Shown one piece after another: positions 1-10,092 of a DNA stretch of 64,000 nt. Where the stretch lies: contig NW_027477567.1 of the NCBI RefSeq assembly GCF_051020955.1, positions 1 through 64,000 on the forward strand, in the 5' to 3' direction. The notes beneath the pieces were generated by a model, which searched no databases, had not been told where the DNA came from, and saw only the letters and a list, made by a program, of their open reading frames with translations. The position numbers were made by a program, and so were the translations under genes. Source of the stretch: Megalopta genalis (taxonomy: Eukaryota > Arthropoda > Insecta > Hymenoptera > Halictidae). How positions within the stretch are numbered: the stretch's first letter is position 1; each line of letters starts with the position of its first letter.

Positions 1-145
1 TATATCACAAGTATTTGCAGCTAAACCATTTGTTCCGCATCGATACGAAGATAACCCTTCTACTTCGCATTGATTTGAAGCTAAATCATGTGTTTCGCAT
101 GGATTTGAATCTAACTCGTTTATTTCGCATGCTGTTGAAGCTAAA

Positions 146-880
146 TCATGTATATCACAAGTATAAGAAGCTATATCATACGTTTCGCATGGATTCCAAT
201 ATAACCCTTCTAATTCGCATTGATTTGAATCTAAATCATGTGTATCGCATGGATTTGAAGCTAACTCGTTTATTTCGCAAGCTGTTGAAGCTAAATCATG
301 TAATCACAAGTATTTGCAGCTAAACCATTTGTTACGCATGGATTCGAAGATCAGCCTTCTACTTCGCATTGATTTGAAGCTAAATCATGTGTTTCGCATG
401 GACTTGAAGCTAACTCGTTTGTTTCGCATGCTGTTGAAGCTAAATCATGTATATCACAAGTATTTGAAGCTAAACCATTTGTTACGCTTGGATTCGAAGA
501 TCAGCCTTCTACTTCGCATTGATTTGATGCTAAATCATGTGTTTCGCATGGATTTGAAGCTAACTCGTTTGTTTCGCATGCTGTTGAAGCTAAATCATGT
601 ATATCACAAGTATTTGAAGCTATATCATACGTTTCGCATGGATTCCAAGATAACCCTTCTAATTCGCATTGATTTGAAGCTAAATCATGTGTTTCGCATG
701 GATTTGAAGCTAACTCGTTTATTTCGCATGCTGTTGAAGCTAAATCATGTATATCACAAGTATAAGAAGCTAATCCATTTGTTTCGCATGGATTCGAAGA
801 TAACCCTTCTAATTCGCATTGATTTGAAGCTAAATCATGTGTTTCGCTTGGATTTGAAGCTAACTCGTTTTTTTCGCTAG
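146..880. repeat. Segment also present at about 16.7-17.4 kb and 21.7-22.5 kb
   Basis: From about 146 the sequence matches 16,702-17,436 (offset 16,556) and 21,740-22,474 (offset 21,594) almost base for base, including the shared 1-bp deletion at CATGTAATCAC and the GTATTTGCAGC variant just after it. Similarity to the 21.7 kb copy continues past 880 through the landmark; similarity to the 16.7 kb copy ends sooner, because that landmark has GCCATGC where this one has GCCAAGC. Positions 1-145 do not share this match and start in a register one base later. Confidence 0.85.
297..307. repeat. Recurrent 1-bp deletion allele CATGTAATCAC (representative of 9)
   Basis: The usual E/A junction reads CATGTATATCAC; here it reads CATGTAATCAC, one base shorter, which shifts the 30-bp register by one. 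The same allele, each time followed by GTATTTGCAGC, GTATTTGCAGT or GTATGTGCAGC, occurs near 16,853, 21,891, 23,540, 24,289, 27,588, 29,837, 38,715 and 43,154. The shared neighbouring variants indicate one event that was copied, not nine independent deletions. Confidence 0.9.
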
Positions 881-1020
881 TAGTTGAAGCTAAATCATGC
901 ATATCACAAGTATTTGAAGCTAAACCATTTGATTCCCATGGTTTTGAAGCCAAGCTTTCTACATCGCATTGACTTGAAGATAAATCATGTGTTTCGCTTG
1001 GATTTGAAGATAACTCATTT
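871..1020. repeat. CTAGTAG landmark haplotype (representative; 30 copies in window)
   Basis: A distinctive run of variant subunits: E' with CTAGTAG (871-900), A (901-930), B' with CCCATGGTTTTGAAGCC (931-960), C' with CATTGACTTGAAG (961-990) and D' with GGATTTGAAGATAACTC (991-1020). The base after the second TAG lies at 884, 4784, 7934, 9283, 10093, 11442, 12402, 13751, 16151, 17440, 18789, 21189, 22478, 24127, 24576, 27426, 28175, 29675, 31624, 34176, 39452, 41642, 43891, 46622, 50853, 52593, 54183, 59553, 60903 and 63243. Copies at 28175 and 34176 have lost the CCCATGG part, so they are recombinants. Spacing runs from 449 to 5,370 bp, in most intervals a multiple of 30 within a base or two. 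This haplotype delimits the higher-order repeats. Confidence 0.92.
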
Positions 1021-1950
1021 TTTTCGCATGCTGTTGAAGCTAAATCATGTATATCACAAGTATTTGAAGCTAAACCACTTGCTTCGCATGGATTCGATGA
1101 TCAGCCTCCTACTTCGCATTGATTTGATGCTAAATCATGTGTTTCGCATGAATTTGAAGCTAACTCGTTTTTTTCGCATGCTGTTGAAGCTAAATCATGT
1201 ATATCACAAGTATTTGAAGCTATATCATACGTTTCGCATGGATTCCAAGATAACCCTTCTAATTCGCATTGATTTGAAGCTAAATCATGTGTTTCGCATG
1301 GATTTGAAGCTAACTCGTTTGTTTCGCATGCTGTTGAAGCTAAATCATGTATATCACAAGTATCTGAAGCTAAACCATTTGTTACGCATGGATTCGAAGA
1401 TCAGCCTTCTACTTCGCATTGATTTGAGGCTAAATCATGTGTTTCGCTCGGTTTTGAAGCTAACTCGTTTGTTTCGCATGCTGTTGAAGCTAAATCATGT
1501 ATATCACAAGTATTTGAAGCTATATCATACGTTTCGCATGGATTCCAAGATAACCCTTCTAATTCGCATAGATTTGAAGATAATTCATGTGTTTCGCTTG
1601 GATTTGAATATAACTCATTTGTTTCGCATGCTGTTGAAGCTAAATCATGTATATCACAAGTATTTGAAGCTATATCATGCGTTTCGCATGGATTCCAAGA
1701 TAACCCTTCTAATTCGCATTGATTTGAAGCTAAATCATGTGTTTCGCATGGATTTGAAGCTAACTCGTTTATTTCGCATGCTGTTGAAGCTAAATCATGT
1801 ATATCACAAGTATAAGAAGCTAATCCATTTGTTTTGCATGGATTCGAAGATATGCCTACTTCTTCGCATTGATTTGAAGCTAAATCATGTGTTTCGCATG
1901 GATTTGAAGCTAACTCGTTTGTTTCGCATGCTGTTGAAGCTAAATCATGT

Positions 1951-1980
1951 ATATCACAAGTATTTGAAGCTAAACCATTT
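1951..1980. repeat. Subunit type A (30 bp)
   Basis: Recognised by ATATCACAAG at its start and CTAAACCATTT at its end. It is the only type without a CpG: where B to E read TTCGCATG, A reads ATCACAAG, as expected from a G-to-A change at the shared CpG. Common variants are TATAAGAAGCTAATCC (for example around 769-780), CTATATCATACG, CTACATCATACG and TATTTTAAGC (for example around 2,111). Confidence 0.93.
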
Positions 1981-2010
1981 GTTACGCATGGATTCGAAGA
2001 TCAGCCTTCT
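1981..2010. repeat. Subunit type B (30 bp)
   Basis: Recognised by GGATTCGAAGAT followed by AAGCCTTCT, AACCCTTCT or CAGCCTTCT. It is the most variable type. The GATCAG form seen here puts a TGA stop in the minus-strand decapeptide frame; the GATAAG and GATAAC forms keep that frame open. Another frequent form is GGATTCCAAGATAACCC. Confidence 0.92.
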
Positions 2011-2040
2011 ACTTCGCATTGATTTGATGCTAAATCATGT
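2011..2040. repeat. Subunit type C (30 bp)
   Basis: Recognised by ACTTCGCATTGATTTGA and the end CTAAATCATGT. CATTGA replaces the CATGGA of B and D, which puts a TGA in one plus-strand frame about every 150 bp. Regional variants include GATTTGATGC, GATTTGGTGC (common from about 37.9 kb on), GAGTTGATGC (from about 35.9 kb), GATTTGAGGC and GATTTTAATCT. Confidence 0.92.
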
Positions 2041-2055
2041 GTTTCGCATGGATTT
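2032..2055. repeat. Imperfect inverted repeat at the C/D junction (representative)
   Basis: AAATC-ATG (2,032-2,039) can pair with CAT-G-GATTT (2,047-2,055) with one bulged G, leaving a 7-base loop. The arrangement recurs wherever a canonical C subunit meets a canonical D, roughly every 150 bp. It is weak and may simply reflect the two CATG motifs; no function is claimed. Confidence 0.4.
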
Positions 2056-2070
2056 GAAGCTAACTCGTTT
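2041..2070. repeat. Subunit type D (30 bp)
   Basis: Recognised by GTTTCGCATGGATTTGAAG and the end CTAACTCGTTT, which has a second CpG. Variants include CGCTTGGATTTGAATATAA, CGCTCGGTTTTGAAGC and the T-tract forms next to the CTAGTAG landmark. Confidence 0.92.
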
Positions 2071-2100
2071 GTTTCGCATGCTGTTGAAGCTAAATCATGT
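2071..2100. repeat. Subunit type E (30 bp)
   Basis: Recognised by GCATGCTGTTGAAGC and the end CTAAATCATGT. It contains GCATGC in most copies, about once per 150 bp. Variants include GCAGTTGTAGC, GCATACAGTTG, GCAAGCTGTTG and the strongly diverged CTAGTAGTTG landmark form. Confidence 0.93.
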
Positions 2101-3589
2101 ATATCACAAGTATTTTAAGCTAAACCATTTGTATCGCATGGGATCGAAGATAAGCCTCCTACTTCGCATTGATTTGAAGCTAAATCATGTGTTTCGCATG
2201 GCTTTGAAGCTAACTCGTTTGTTTCGCATGCGGTTGAAGCTAAATCATATATATCACAAGTATTTGAAGCAAAACCATTTGTTTCGCATTTATTCGAAGC
2301 TAAGCCTTCTACTTCGCATTGATTTGAGGCTAAATCATGTGTTCCGCTCGGTTTTGAAGCTAACTCGTTTGTTTCGCATGCTGTTGAAGCTAAATCATGT
2401 ATATCACAAGTATTTGAAGCTATATCATATGTTTCGCATGGATTCCAAGATAACCCTTCTAATTCGCATAGATTTGAAGATAAATCATGTGTTTCGCTTG
2501 GATTTGAATATAACTCATTTGTTTCGCATGCTGTTGAAGTTAAATCATGTATATCACAAGTATTTGAAGCTAAACCATATGCTTCGCATGGATTCGAAGA
2601 TCAGCCTTCTACTTCGCATTGATTTGATGCTAAATCATGTGTTTCGCATGGATTTGAAGCTAACTCGTTTGTTTCGCATGCTGTTGAAGCTAAATCATGT
2701 ATACCACAAGTATTTGAAGCTATATCATACGTTTCGCATGGATTCCAAGATAACCCTTCTAATTCGCATTGATTTGAATCTAAATCATGTGTTTCGCATG
2801 GATTTGAAGCTAACTCGTTTGTTTCGCATGCTGTGGAAGCTAAATCATGTATATCACAAGTATTTGAAGCTAAACCATTTGTTACGCATGGATTCGAAGA
2901 TCAGCCTTCTACTTCGCATTGATTTGATGCTAAATCATGTGTTTCGCATGGATTTGAAGCTAACTCGTTTGTTTCGCATGCTGTTGAAGCTAAATCATGT
3001 ATATCACAAGTATTTGAAGCTATATCATATGTTTCGCATGGATTCCAAGATAACCCTTCTAATTCGCATAGATTTGAAGATAAATCATGTGCTTCGCTTG
3101 GATTTGAATATAAATCATTTGTTTCGCATGCTGTTGAAGCTAAATCATGTATATCACAAGTATTTGAAGCTAAACCATTTGCTTCGCATGGATTCGAAGA
3201 TCAGCCTTCTACTTCGCATTGATTTGATGCTAAATCATGTGCTTCGCATGGATTTGAAGCTAACTCGTTTGTTTCGCATGCTGTTGAAGCTAAATCATGT
3301 ATATCACAAGTATTTGAAGCTAAACCACTTGCTTCGCATGGATTCGATGATCAGCCTCCTACTTCGCATTGATTTGATGCTAAATCATGTGTTTCGCATG
3401 GATTTGAAGCTAACTCGTTTGTTTCGCATGCTGTTGAAGCTAAATCATGTATATCACAAGTATTTGAAGCAACATCATACGTTTCGCATGGATTCCAAGA
3501 TAACCCTTCTAATTCGCATTGATTTGAAGCTAAATCATGTGTTTCGCATGGATTTGAAGCTAACTCGTTTGTTTCGCATGCCGTTGAAG

Positions 3590-5230
3590 CTAAATCATGT
3601 ATATCACAAGTATTTGAAGCTAAACCATTTGTTACGCATGGATTTGAAGATCAGCCTTCTACTTCGCATTGATTTGATGCTAAATCATGTGTTTCGCATG
3701 GATTTGAAGCTAACTCGTTTGTTTCGCATGCTGTTGAAGCTAAATCATGTATATCACAAGTATTTTAAGCTAAACCATTTGTATCGCATGGGATCGAAGA
3801 TAAGCCTCCTACTTCGCATTGATTTGAAGCTAAATCATGTGTTTCGCATGGCTTTGAAGCTAACACGTTTGTTTCGCATGCGGTTGAAGCTAAATCATAT
3901 ATATCACAAGTATTTGAAGCAAAACCATTTGTTTCGCATTTATTCGAAGCTAAGCCTTCTACTTCGCATTGATTTGTGGCTAAATCATGTGTTCCGCTCG
4001 GTTTTGAAGCTAACTCGTTTGTTTCGCATGCTGTTGAAGCTAAATCATGTATATCACAAGTATTTGAAGCTATATCATATGTTTCGCATGGATTCCAAGA
4101 TAACCCTTCTAATTCGCATAGATTTGAAGATAAATCATGTGTTTCGCTTGGATTTGAATATAACTCATTTGTTTCGCATGCTGTTGAAGTTAAATCATGT
4201 ATATCACAAGTATTTGAAGCTAAACCATATGCTTCGCATGGATTCGAAGATCAGCCTTCTACTTCGCATTGATTTGATGCTAAATCATGTGTTTCGCATG
4301 GATTTGAAGCTAACTCGTTTGTTTCGCATGCTGTTGAAGCTAAATCATGTATACCACAAGTATTTGAAGCTATATCATACGTTTCGCATGGATTCCAAGA
4401 TAACCCTTCTAATTCGCATTGATTTGAAGCTAAATCATGTGTTTCGCATGGATTTGAAGCTATCTCGTTTATTTCGCATGCTGTTGAAGCTAAATCATGT
4501 ATATCACAAGTATAAGAAGCTAATCCATTTGTTTCGCATGGATTCGAAGATATGCCTACTTCTTCGCATTGATTTGAACCTAAATCATGTGTTTCGCATG
4601 GATTTGAATCTAACTCGTTTGTTTCGGATGCTGCTGAAGTTAAATCATGTATATCACAAGTATTTGTATCTATATCATTTGTTTCGCATGGATTCGAAGA
4701 TAACCCTTCTAATTCGCATTGATTTGAAGCTAAATCATGTGTTTCGCTTGGATTTGAAGCTAACTCGTTTTTTTCGCTAGTAGTTGAAGCTAAATCATGC
4801 ATATCACAAGTATTTGAAGCTAAACCATTTGATTCCCATGGTTTTGAAGCCATGCTTTCTATATAGCATTGACTTGAAGATAAATCATGTGTTTCGCTTG
4901 GATTTGAAGATAACTCATTTGTTTCGCATGCTGTTGAAGCTAAATCATGTATATCACAAGTATTTGAAGCTAAACCACTTGCTTCGCATGGATTCGATGA
5001 TCAGCCTCCTACTTCGCATTGATTTGATGCTAAATCATGTGTTTCGCATGGATTTGAAGCTAACTCGTTTGTTTCGCATGCTGTTGAAGCTAAATCATGT
5101 ATATCACAAGTATTTGAAGCTACATCATACGTTTCGCATGGATTCCAAGATAACCCTTCTAATTCGCATTGATTTGAATCTAAATCATGTGTTTCGCATG
5201 GATTTGAAGCTAACTCGTTTGTTTCGCATA
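3590..5230. repeat. Left copy of a 3,150-bp-period duplication
   Basis: This stretch matches 6,740-8,380 at an offset of 3,150 bp (21 units), with scattered substitutions such as CTCGTTT against CTCGGTT forms, and diverges near 5,230. It contains the landmark at 4,784 and the variant TATTTTAAGC at about 3,761. That variant also sits at about 2,111 and 6,911, so part of this segment had been duplicated earlier at 1,650 bp. Ends are approximate because unequal exchange between repeats leaves no unique junction. Confidence 0.8.
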
Positions 5231-5700
5231 CTGTTGAAGCTAAATCATGTATATCACAAGTATTTGAAGCTACATCATACGTTTCGCATGGATTCCAAGA
5301 TAACCCTTCTAATTCGCATTGATTTGAAGCTAAATCATGTGTTTCGCATGGATTTGAAGCTAACTCGTTTGTTTCGCATGCTGTTGAAGCTAAATCATGT
5401 ATATCACAAGTATTTGAAGCTATATCATACGTTTCGCATGGATTCCAAGATAACCCTTCTAATTCGCATAGATTTGAAGATAAATCATGTGTTTCGCTTG
5501 GATTTGAATATAACTCATTTGTTTCGCATGCTGTTGAAGCTAAATCATGTATATCACAAGTATTTGAAGCTAAACCATTTGCTTCGCATGGATTCGAAGA
5601 TCAGCCTTCTACTTCGCATTGTTTTGATGCTAAATCATGTGTTTCGCATGGATTTGAAGCTAACTCGTTTGTTTCGCATGCTGTTGAAGCTAAATCATGT

Positions 5701-6300
5701 ATATCACAAGTATTTGAAGCTACATCATACGTTTCGCATGGATTCCAAGATAACCCTTCTAATTCGCATTGATTTGAATCTAAATCATGTGTTTCGCATG
5801 GATTTGAAGCTAACTCGTTTGTTTCGCATGCTGTGGAAGCTAAATCATGTATATCACAAGTATTTGAAGCTAAACCATTTGTTACGCATGGATTCGAAGA
5901 TCAGCCTTCTACTTCGCATTGATTTGATGCTAAATCATGTGTTTCGCATGGATTTGAAGCTAACTCGGTTGTTTCGCATGCTGTTGAAGCTAAATCATGT
6001 ATATCACAAGTATTTGAAGCTACATCATACGTTTCGCATGGATTCCAAGATAACCCTTCTAATTCGCATTGATTTGAATCTAAATCATGTGTTTCGCATG
6101 GATTTGAAGCTAACTCGTTTGTTTCGCATGCTGTGGAAGCTAAATCATGTATATCACAAGTATTTGAAGCTAAACCATTTGTTACGCATGGATTCGAAGA
6201 TCAGCCTTCTACTTCGCATTGATTTGATGCTAAATCATGTGTTTCGCATGGATTTGAAGCTAACTCGGTTGTTTCGCATGCTGTTGAAGCTAAATCATGT
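5701..6300. repeat. 300-bp tandem duplication (two copies)
   Basis: 5,701-6,000 and 6,001-6,300 read the same, including the private combination GCTACATCATACG, GCATGCTGTGGAAGC and CTCGGTTGTTTCG. The next 300 bp does not share these. This is a two-unit step of 150 bp, typical of local slippage or unequal exchange. Confidence 0.9.
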
Positions 6301-6739
6301 ATATCACAAGTATTTGAAGCTAAACCATTTGCTTCGCATGGATTCGAAGATCAGCCTTCTACTTCGCATTGATTTGATGATAAATCATGTGTTCCGCTCG
6401 GTTTTGAAGCTAACTCGTTTGTTTCGCATGCTGTTGAAGCTAAATCATGTATATCACAAGTATTTGAAGCTATATCATATGTTTCGCATGGATTCCAAGA
6501 TAACCCTTCTAATTCGCATAGATTTGAAGATAATTCATGTGTTTCGCTTGGATTTGAATATAACTCATTTGTTTCGCATGCTGTTGAAGCTAAATCATGT
6601 ATATCACAAGTATTTGAAGCTATATCATGCGTTTCGCATGGATTCCAAGATAACCCTTCTAATTCGCATTGATTTGAAGCTAAATCATGTGTTTCGCATG
6701 GATTTGAAGCTAACTCGTTTATTTCGCATGCTGTTGAAG

Positions 6740-8380
6740 CTAAATCATGTATATCACAAGTATTTGAAGCTAAACCATTTGTTACGCATGGATTCGAAGA
6801 TCAGCCTTCTACTTCGCATTGATTTGATGCTAAATCATGTGTTTCGAATGGATTTGAAGCTAACTCGTTTGTTTCGCATGCTGTTGAAGCTAAATCATGT
6901 ATATCACAAGTATTTTAAGCTAAACCATTTGTATCGCATGGGATCGAAGATAAGCCTCCTACTTCGCATTGATTTGAAGCTAAATCATGTGTTTCGCATG
7001 GCTTTGAAGCTAACTCGTTTGTTTCGCATGCGGTTGAAGCTAAATCATATATATCACAAGTATTTGAAGCAAAACCATTTGTTTCGCATTTATTCGAAGC
7101 TAAGCCTTCTACTTCGCATTGATTTGAGGCTAAATCATGTGTTCCGCTCGGTTTTGAAGCTAACTCGTTTGTTTCGCATGCTGTTGAAGCTAAATCATGT
7201 ATATCACAAGTATTTGAAGCTATATCATATGTTTCGCATGGATTCCAAGATAACCCTTCTAATTCGCATAGATTTGAAGATAAATCATGTGTTTCGCTTG
7301 GATTTGAATATAACTCATTTGTTTCGCATGCTGTTGAAGTTAAATCTTGTATATCACAAGTATTTGAAGCTAAACCATTTGCTTCGCATGGATTCGAAGA
7401 TCAGCCTTCTACTTCGCATTGATTTGATGCTAAATCATGTGTTTCGCATGGATTTGAAGCTAACTCGTTTGTTTCGCATGCTGTTGAAGCTAAATCATGT
7501 ATACCACAAGTATTTGAAGCTATATCATACGTTTCGCATGGATTCCAAGATAACCCTTCTAATTCGCATTGATTTGAAGCTAAATCATGTGTTTCGCATG
7601 GATTTGAAGCTATCTCGTTTATTTCGCATGCTGTTGAAGCTAAATCATGTATATCACAAGTATAAGAAGCTAATCCATTTGTTTCGCACGGATTCGAAGA
7701 TATGCCTACTTCTTCGCATTGATTTGAAGCTAAATCATGTGTTTCGCATGGATTTGAATCTAACTCGTTTGTTTCGGATGCTGTTGAAGTTAAATCATGT
7801 ATATCACAAGTATTTGTATCTATATCATTTGTTTCGCATGGATTCGAAGATAACCCTTCTAATTCGCATTGATTTGAAGCTAAATCATGTGTTTCGCTTG
7901 GATTTGAAGCTAACTCGTTTTTTTCGCTAGTAGTTGAAGCTAAATCATGCATATCACAAGTATTTGAAGCTAAACCATTTGATTCCCATGGTTTTGAAGC
8001 CATGCTTTCTATATCGCATTGACTTGAAGATAAATCATGTGTTTCGCTTGGATTTGAAGATAACTCATTTGTTTCGCATGCTGTTGAAGCTAAATCATGT
8101 ATATCACAAGTATTTGAAGCTAAACCACTTGCTTCGCATGGATTCGATGATCAGCCTCCTACTTCGCATTGATTTGATGCTAAATCATGTGTTTCGCATG
8201 GATTTGAAGCTAACTCGTTTGTTTCGCATGCTGTTGAAGCTAAATCATGTATATCACAAGTATTTGAAGCTACATCATACGTTTCGCATGGATTCCAAGA
8301 TAACCCTTCTAATTCGCATTGATTTGAATCTAAATCATGTGTTTCGCATGGATTTGAAGCTAACTCGTTTGTTTCGCATG
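6740..8380. repeat. Right copy of the 3,150-bp-period duplication
   Basis: Partner of 3,590-5,230. It shares the TATTTTAAGC variant (about 6,911), GCAAAACC (about 7,070) and the landmark (7,934 against 4,784). Differences such as GTTTCGCACGG against GTTTCGCATGG near 7,687 show the copies have diverged slightly. Confidence 0.8.
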
Positions 8381-10092
8381 CTGTGGAAGCTAAATCATGT
8401 ATATCACAAGTATTTGAAGCTAAACCATTTGTTACGCATGGATTCGAAGATCAGCCTTCTACTTCGCATTGATTTGATGCTAAATCATGTGTTTCGCATG
8501 GATTTGAAGCTAACTCGGTTGTTTCGCATGCTGTTGAAGCTAAATCATGTATATCACAAGTATTTGAAGCTAAACCATTTGCTTCGCATGGATTCGAAGA
8601 TCAGCCTTCTACTTCGCATTGATTTGAGGCTAAATCATGTGTTCCGCTCGGTTTTGAAGCTAACTCGTTTGTTTCGCATGCTGTTGAAGCTAAATCATGT
8701 ATATCACAAGTATTTGAAGCTATATCATATGCTTCGCATGGATTCCAAGATAACCCTTCTAATTCGCATAGATTTGAAGATAAATCATGTGTTTCGCTTG
8801 GATTTGAATATAACTCATTTGTTTCGCATGCTGTTGAAGCTAAATCATGTATATCACAAGTATTTGAAGCTAAACCATTTGCTTCGCATGGATTCGAAGA
8901 TCAGCCTTCTACTTCGCATTGATTTGATGCTAAATCATGTGCTTCGCATGGATTTGAAGCTAACTCGTTTGTTTCGCATGCTGTTGAAGCTAAATCATGT
9001 ATATCACAAGTATAAGAAGCTAATCCATTTGTTTCGCATGGATTCGAAGATATGCCTACTTCTTCGCATTGATTTGAACCTAAATCATGTGCTTCGCATG
9101 GATTTGAATCTAACTCGTTTGTTTCGGATGCTGTTGAAGTTAAATCATGTATATCACAAGTATTTGTATCTATATCATTTGTTTCGCATGGATTCGAAGA
9201 TAACCCTTCTAATTCGCATTGATTTGAAGCTAAATCATGTGTTTCGCTTGGATTTGAAGCTAACTCGATTTTTCGCTAGTAGTTGAAGCTAAATCATGCA
9301 TATCACAAGTATTTGAAGCTAAACCATTTGATTCCCATGGTTTTGAAGCCAAGCTTTCTACATCGCATTGACTTGAAGATAAATCATGTGTTTCGCTTGG
9401 ATTTGAAGATAACTCATTTGTTTCGCATGCTGTTGAAGCTAAATCATGTATATCACAAGTATTTGAAGCTAAACCACTTGCTTCGCATGGATTCGATGAT
9501 CAGCCTCCTACTTCGCATTGATTTGATGCTAAATCATGTGTTTCGCATGGATTTGAAGCTAACTCGTTTGTTTCGCATGCTGTTGAAGCTAAATCATGTA
9601 TATCACAAGTATTTGAAGCTACATCATACGTTTCGCATGGATTCCAAGATAACCCTTCTAATTCGCATTGATTTGAAGCTAAATCATGTGTTTCGCATGG
9701 ATTTGAAGCTAACTCGTTTGTTTCGCATGCTGTTGAAGCTAAATCATGTATATCACAAGTATTTGAAGCTATATCATACGTTTCGCATGGATTCCAAGAT
9801 AACCCTTCTAATTCGCATTGATTTGAAGCTATATCATACGTTTCGCATGGATTCCATGATAACCCTTCTAATTCGCATTGATTTGAAGCTAAATCATGTG
9901 TTTCGCATGGATTTGAATCTAACTCGTTTGTTTCGGATGCTGTTGAAGTTAAATCATGTATATCACAAGTATTTGTATCTATATCATTTGTTTCGCATGG
10001 ATTCGAAGATAACCCTTCTAATTCGCATTGATTTGAAGCTAAATCATGTGTTTCGCTTGGATTTGAAGCTAACTCGTTTTTTTCGCTAGTAG
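7934..10092. repeat. Higher-order repeat block of 2,159 bp
   Basis: Runs from landmark to landmark, with a second landmark inside (9,283) that carries the 1-bp-deletion allele. It resembles the following 2,309-bp block (10,093-12,401) but lacks one 150-bp unit. Around 9,770-9,900 the unit order is A-B-C-B-C-D, an extra 60 bp. Confidence 0.85.
9264..9279. repeat. Recurrent 1-bp deletion allele CTCGATTTTTCGCTAG (representative of 4)
   Basis: At most landmark copies the D-E' junction has a run of seven T (CTCGTTTTTTTCGCTAG). Here it has an A then five T, one base shorter. The same allele is near 11,423, 13,732 and 18,770, always at the landmark that lies 1,349 bp after the previous one, so it marks one higher-order repeat lineage. 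Confidence 0.9.

Larger units (their letters stand above)
1951..2100. repeat. Representative 150-bp unit (A-B-C-D-E)
   Basis: A clean example of the five-subunit unit. Comparing the five subunits, 15 of the 30 columns are invariant, mostly in the core TTGAAGCTAA and around the C and T positions near both ends. The others differ by type, so the subunits diverged from one 30-mer before the 150-bp unit was amplified. From the canonical A-E sequences I count 27 C and 28 G in 150 bases (about 37 percent GC) and six CpG. The B subunit here carries the common GATCAG variant. Confidence 0.95.
884..4780 (+). other. Longest plus-strand open frame (1,298 codons); probably a by-product of the repeat
   Basis: Translates the same DNA in the plus direction as repeats of LKLNHVFRMD, LKLTRLFRML, LKLNHVYHKY and related decapeptides, very basic and leucine-rich. 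It runs from one landmark to the next and ends at the first TAG of CTAGTAG. In this frame the most variable repeat columns fall on second codon positions, the opposite of what coding selection would leave. I consider it an accident of a repeat length divisible by three. Similar stretches of 1,048, 851 and 850 codons start at 4,784, 24,576 and 34,176. Confidence 0.08.

Noticed and set aside
841..900. T-run (CGTTTTTTTCG) at the landmark as a terminator or polyadenylation signal
   Set aside because: No stem precedes it and no AATAAA-type signal or gene lies upstream. It is one variant of the D/E junction.
501..953. The many minus-strand ORFs of 85-270 residues as separate genes
   Set aside because: They are pieces of one repeat frame cut by the recurrent GATCAG-derived TGA or GCTTAATC-derived TAA. 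Starts are whatever TTG, GTG or ATG comes first; none has a unique N-terminal region.
2032..2055. Hairpin as a transcription terminator or small-RNA element
   Set aside because: The stem has only 8 pairs with a bulge, there is no T-tract after it, and it recurs at every C/D junction as part of the repeat.
1951..2100. CENP-B box in the satellite
   Set aside because: TTCG occurs in most subunits, but the downstream A and CGGG positions of the box are not matched in any subunit type I checked.
3976..4272. VSHG-frame plus ORF of 98 codons as a gene
   Set aside because: It exists only because two adjacent C subunits read CATAGATTTG in place of CATTGATTTG. It also overlaps open frames in both other readings.
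884..7930. Giant plus-strand genes of 1,298 and 1,048 codons with K-L-N-H-rich repeats
   Set aside because: Open only because the subunit length is a multiple of three and lacks a stop in this frame. Variable columns fall on second codon positions, start codons lie inside ordinary subunits, and the ORFs begin and end at copies of the same landmark.
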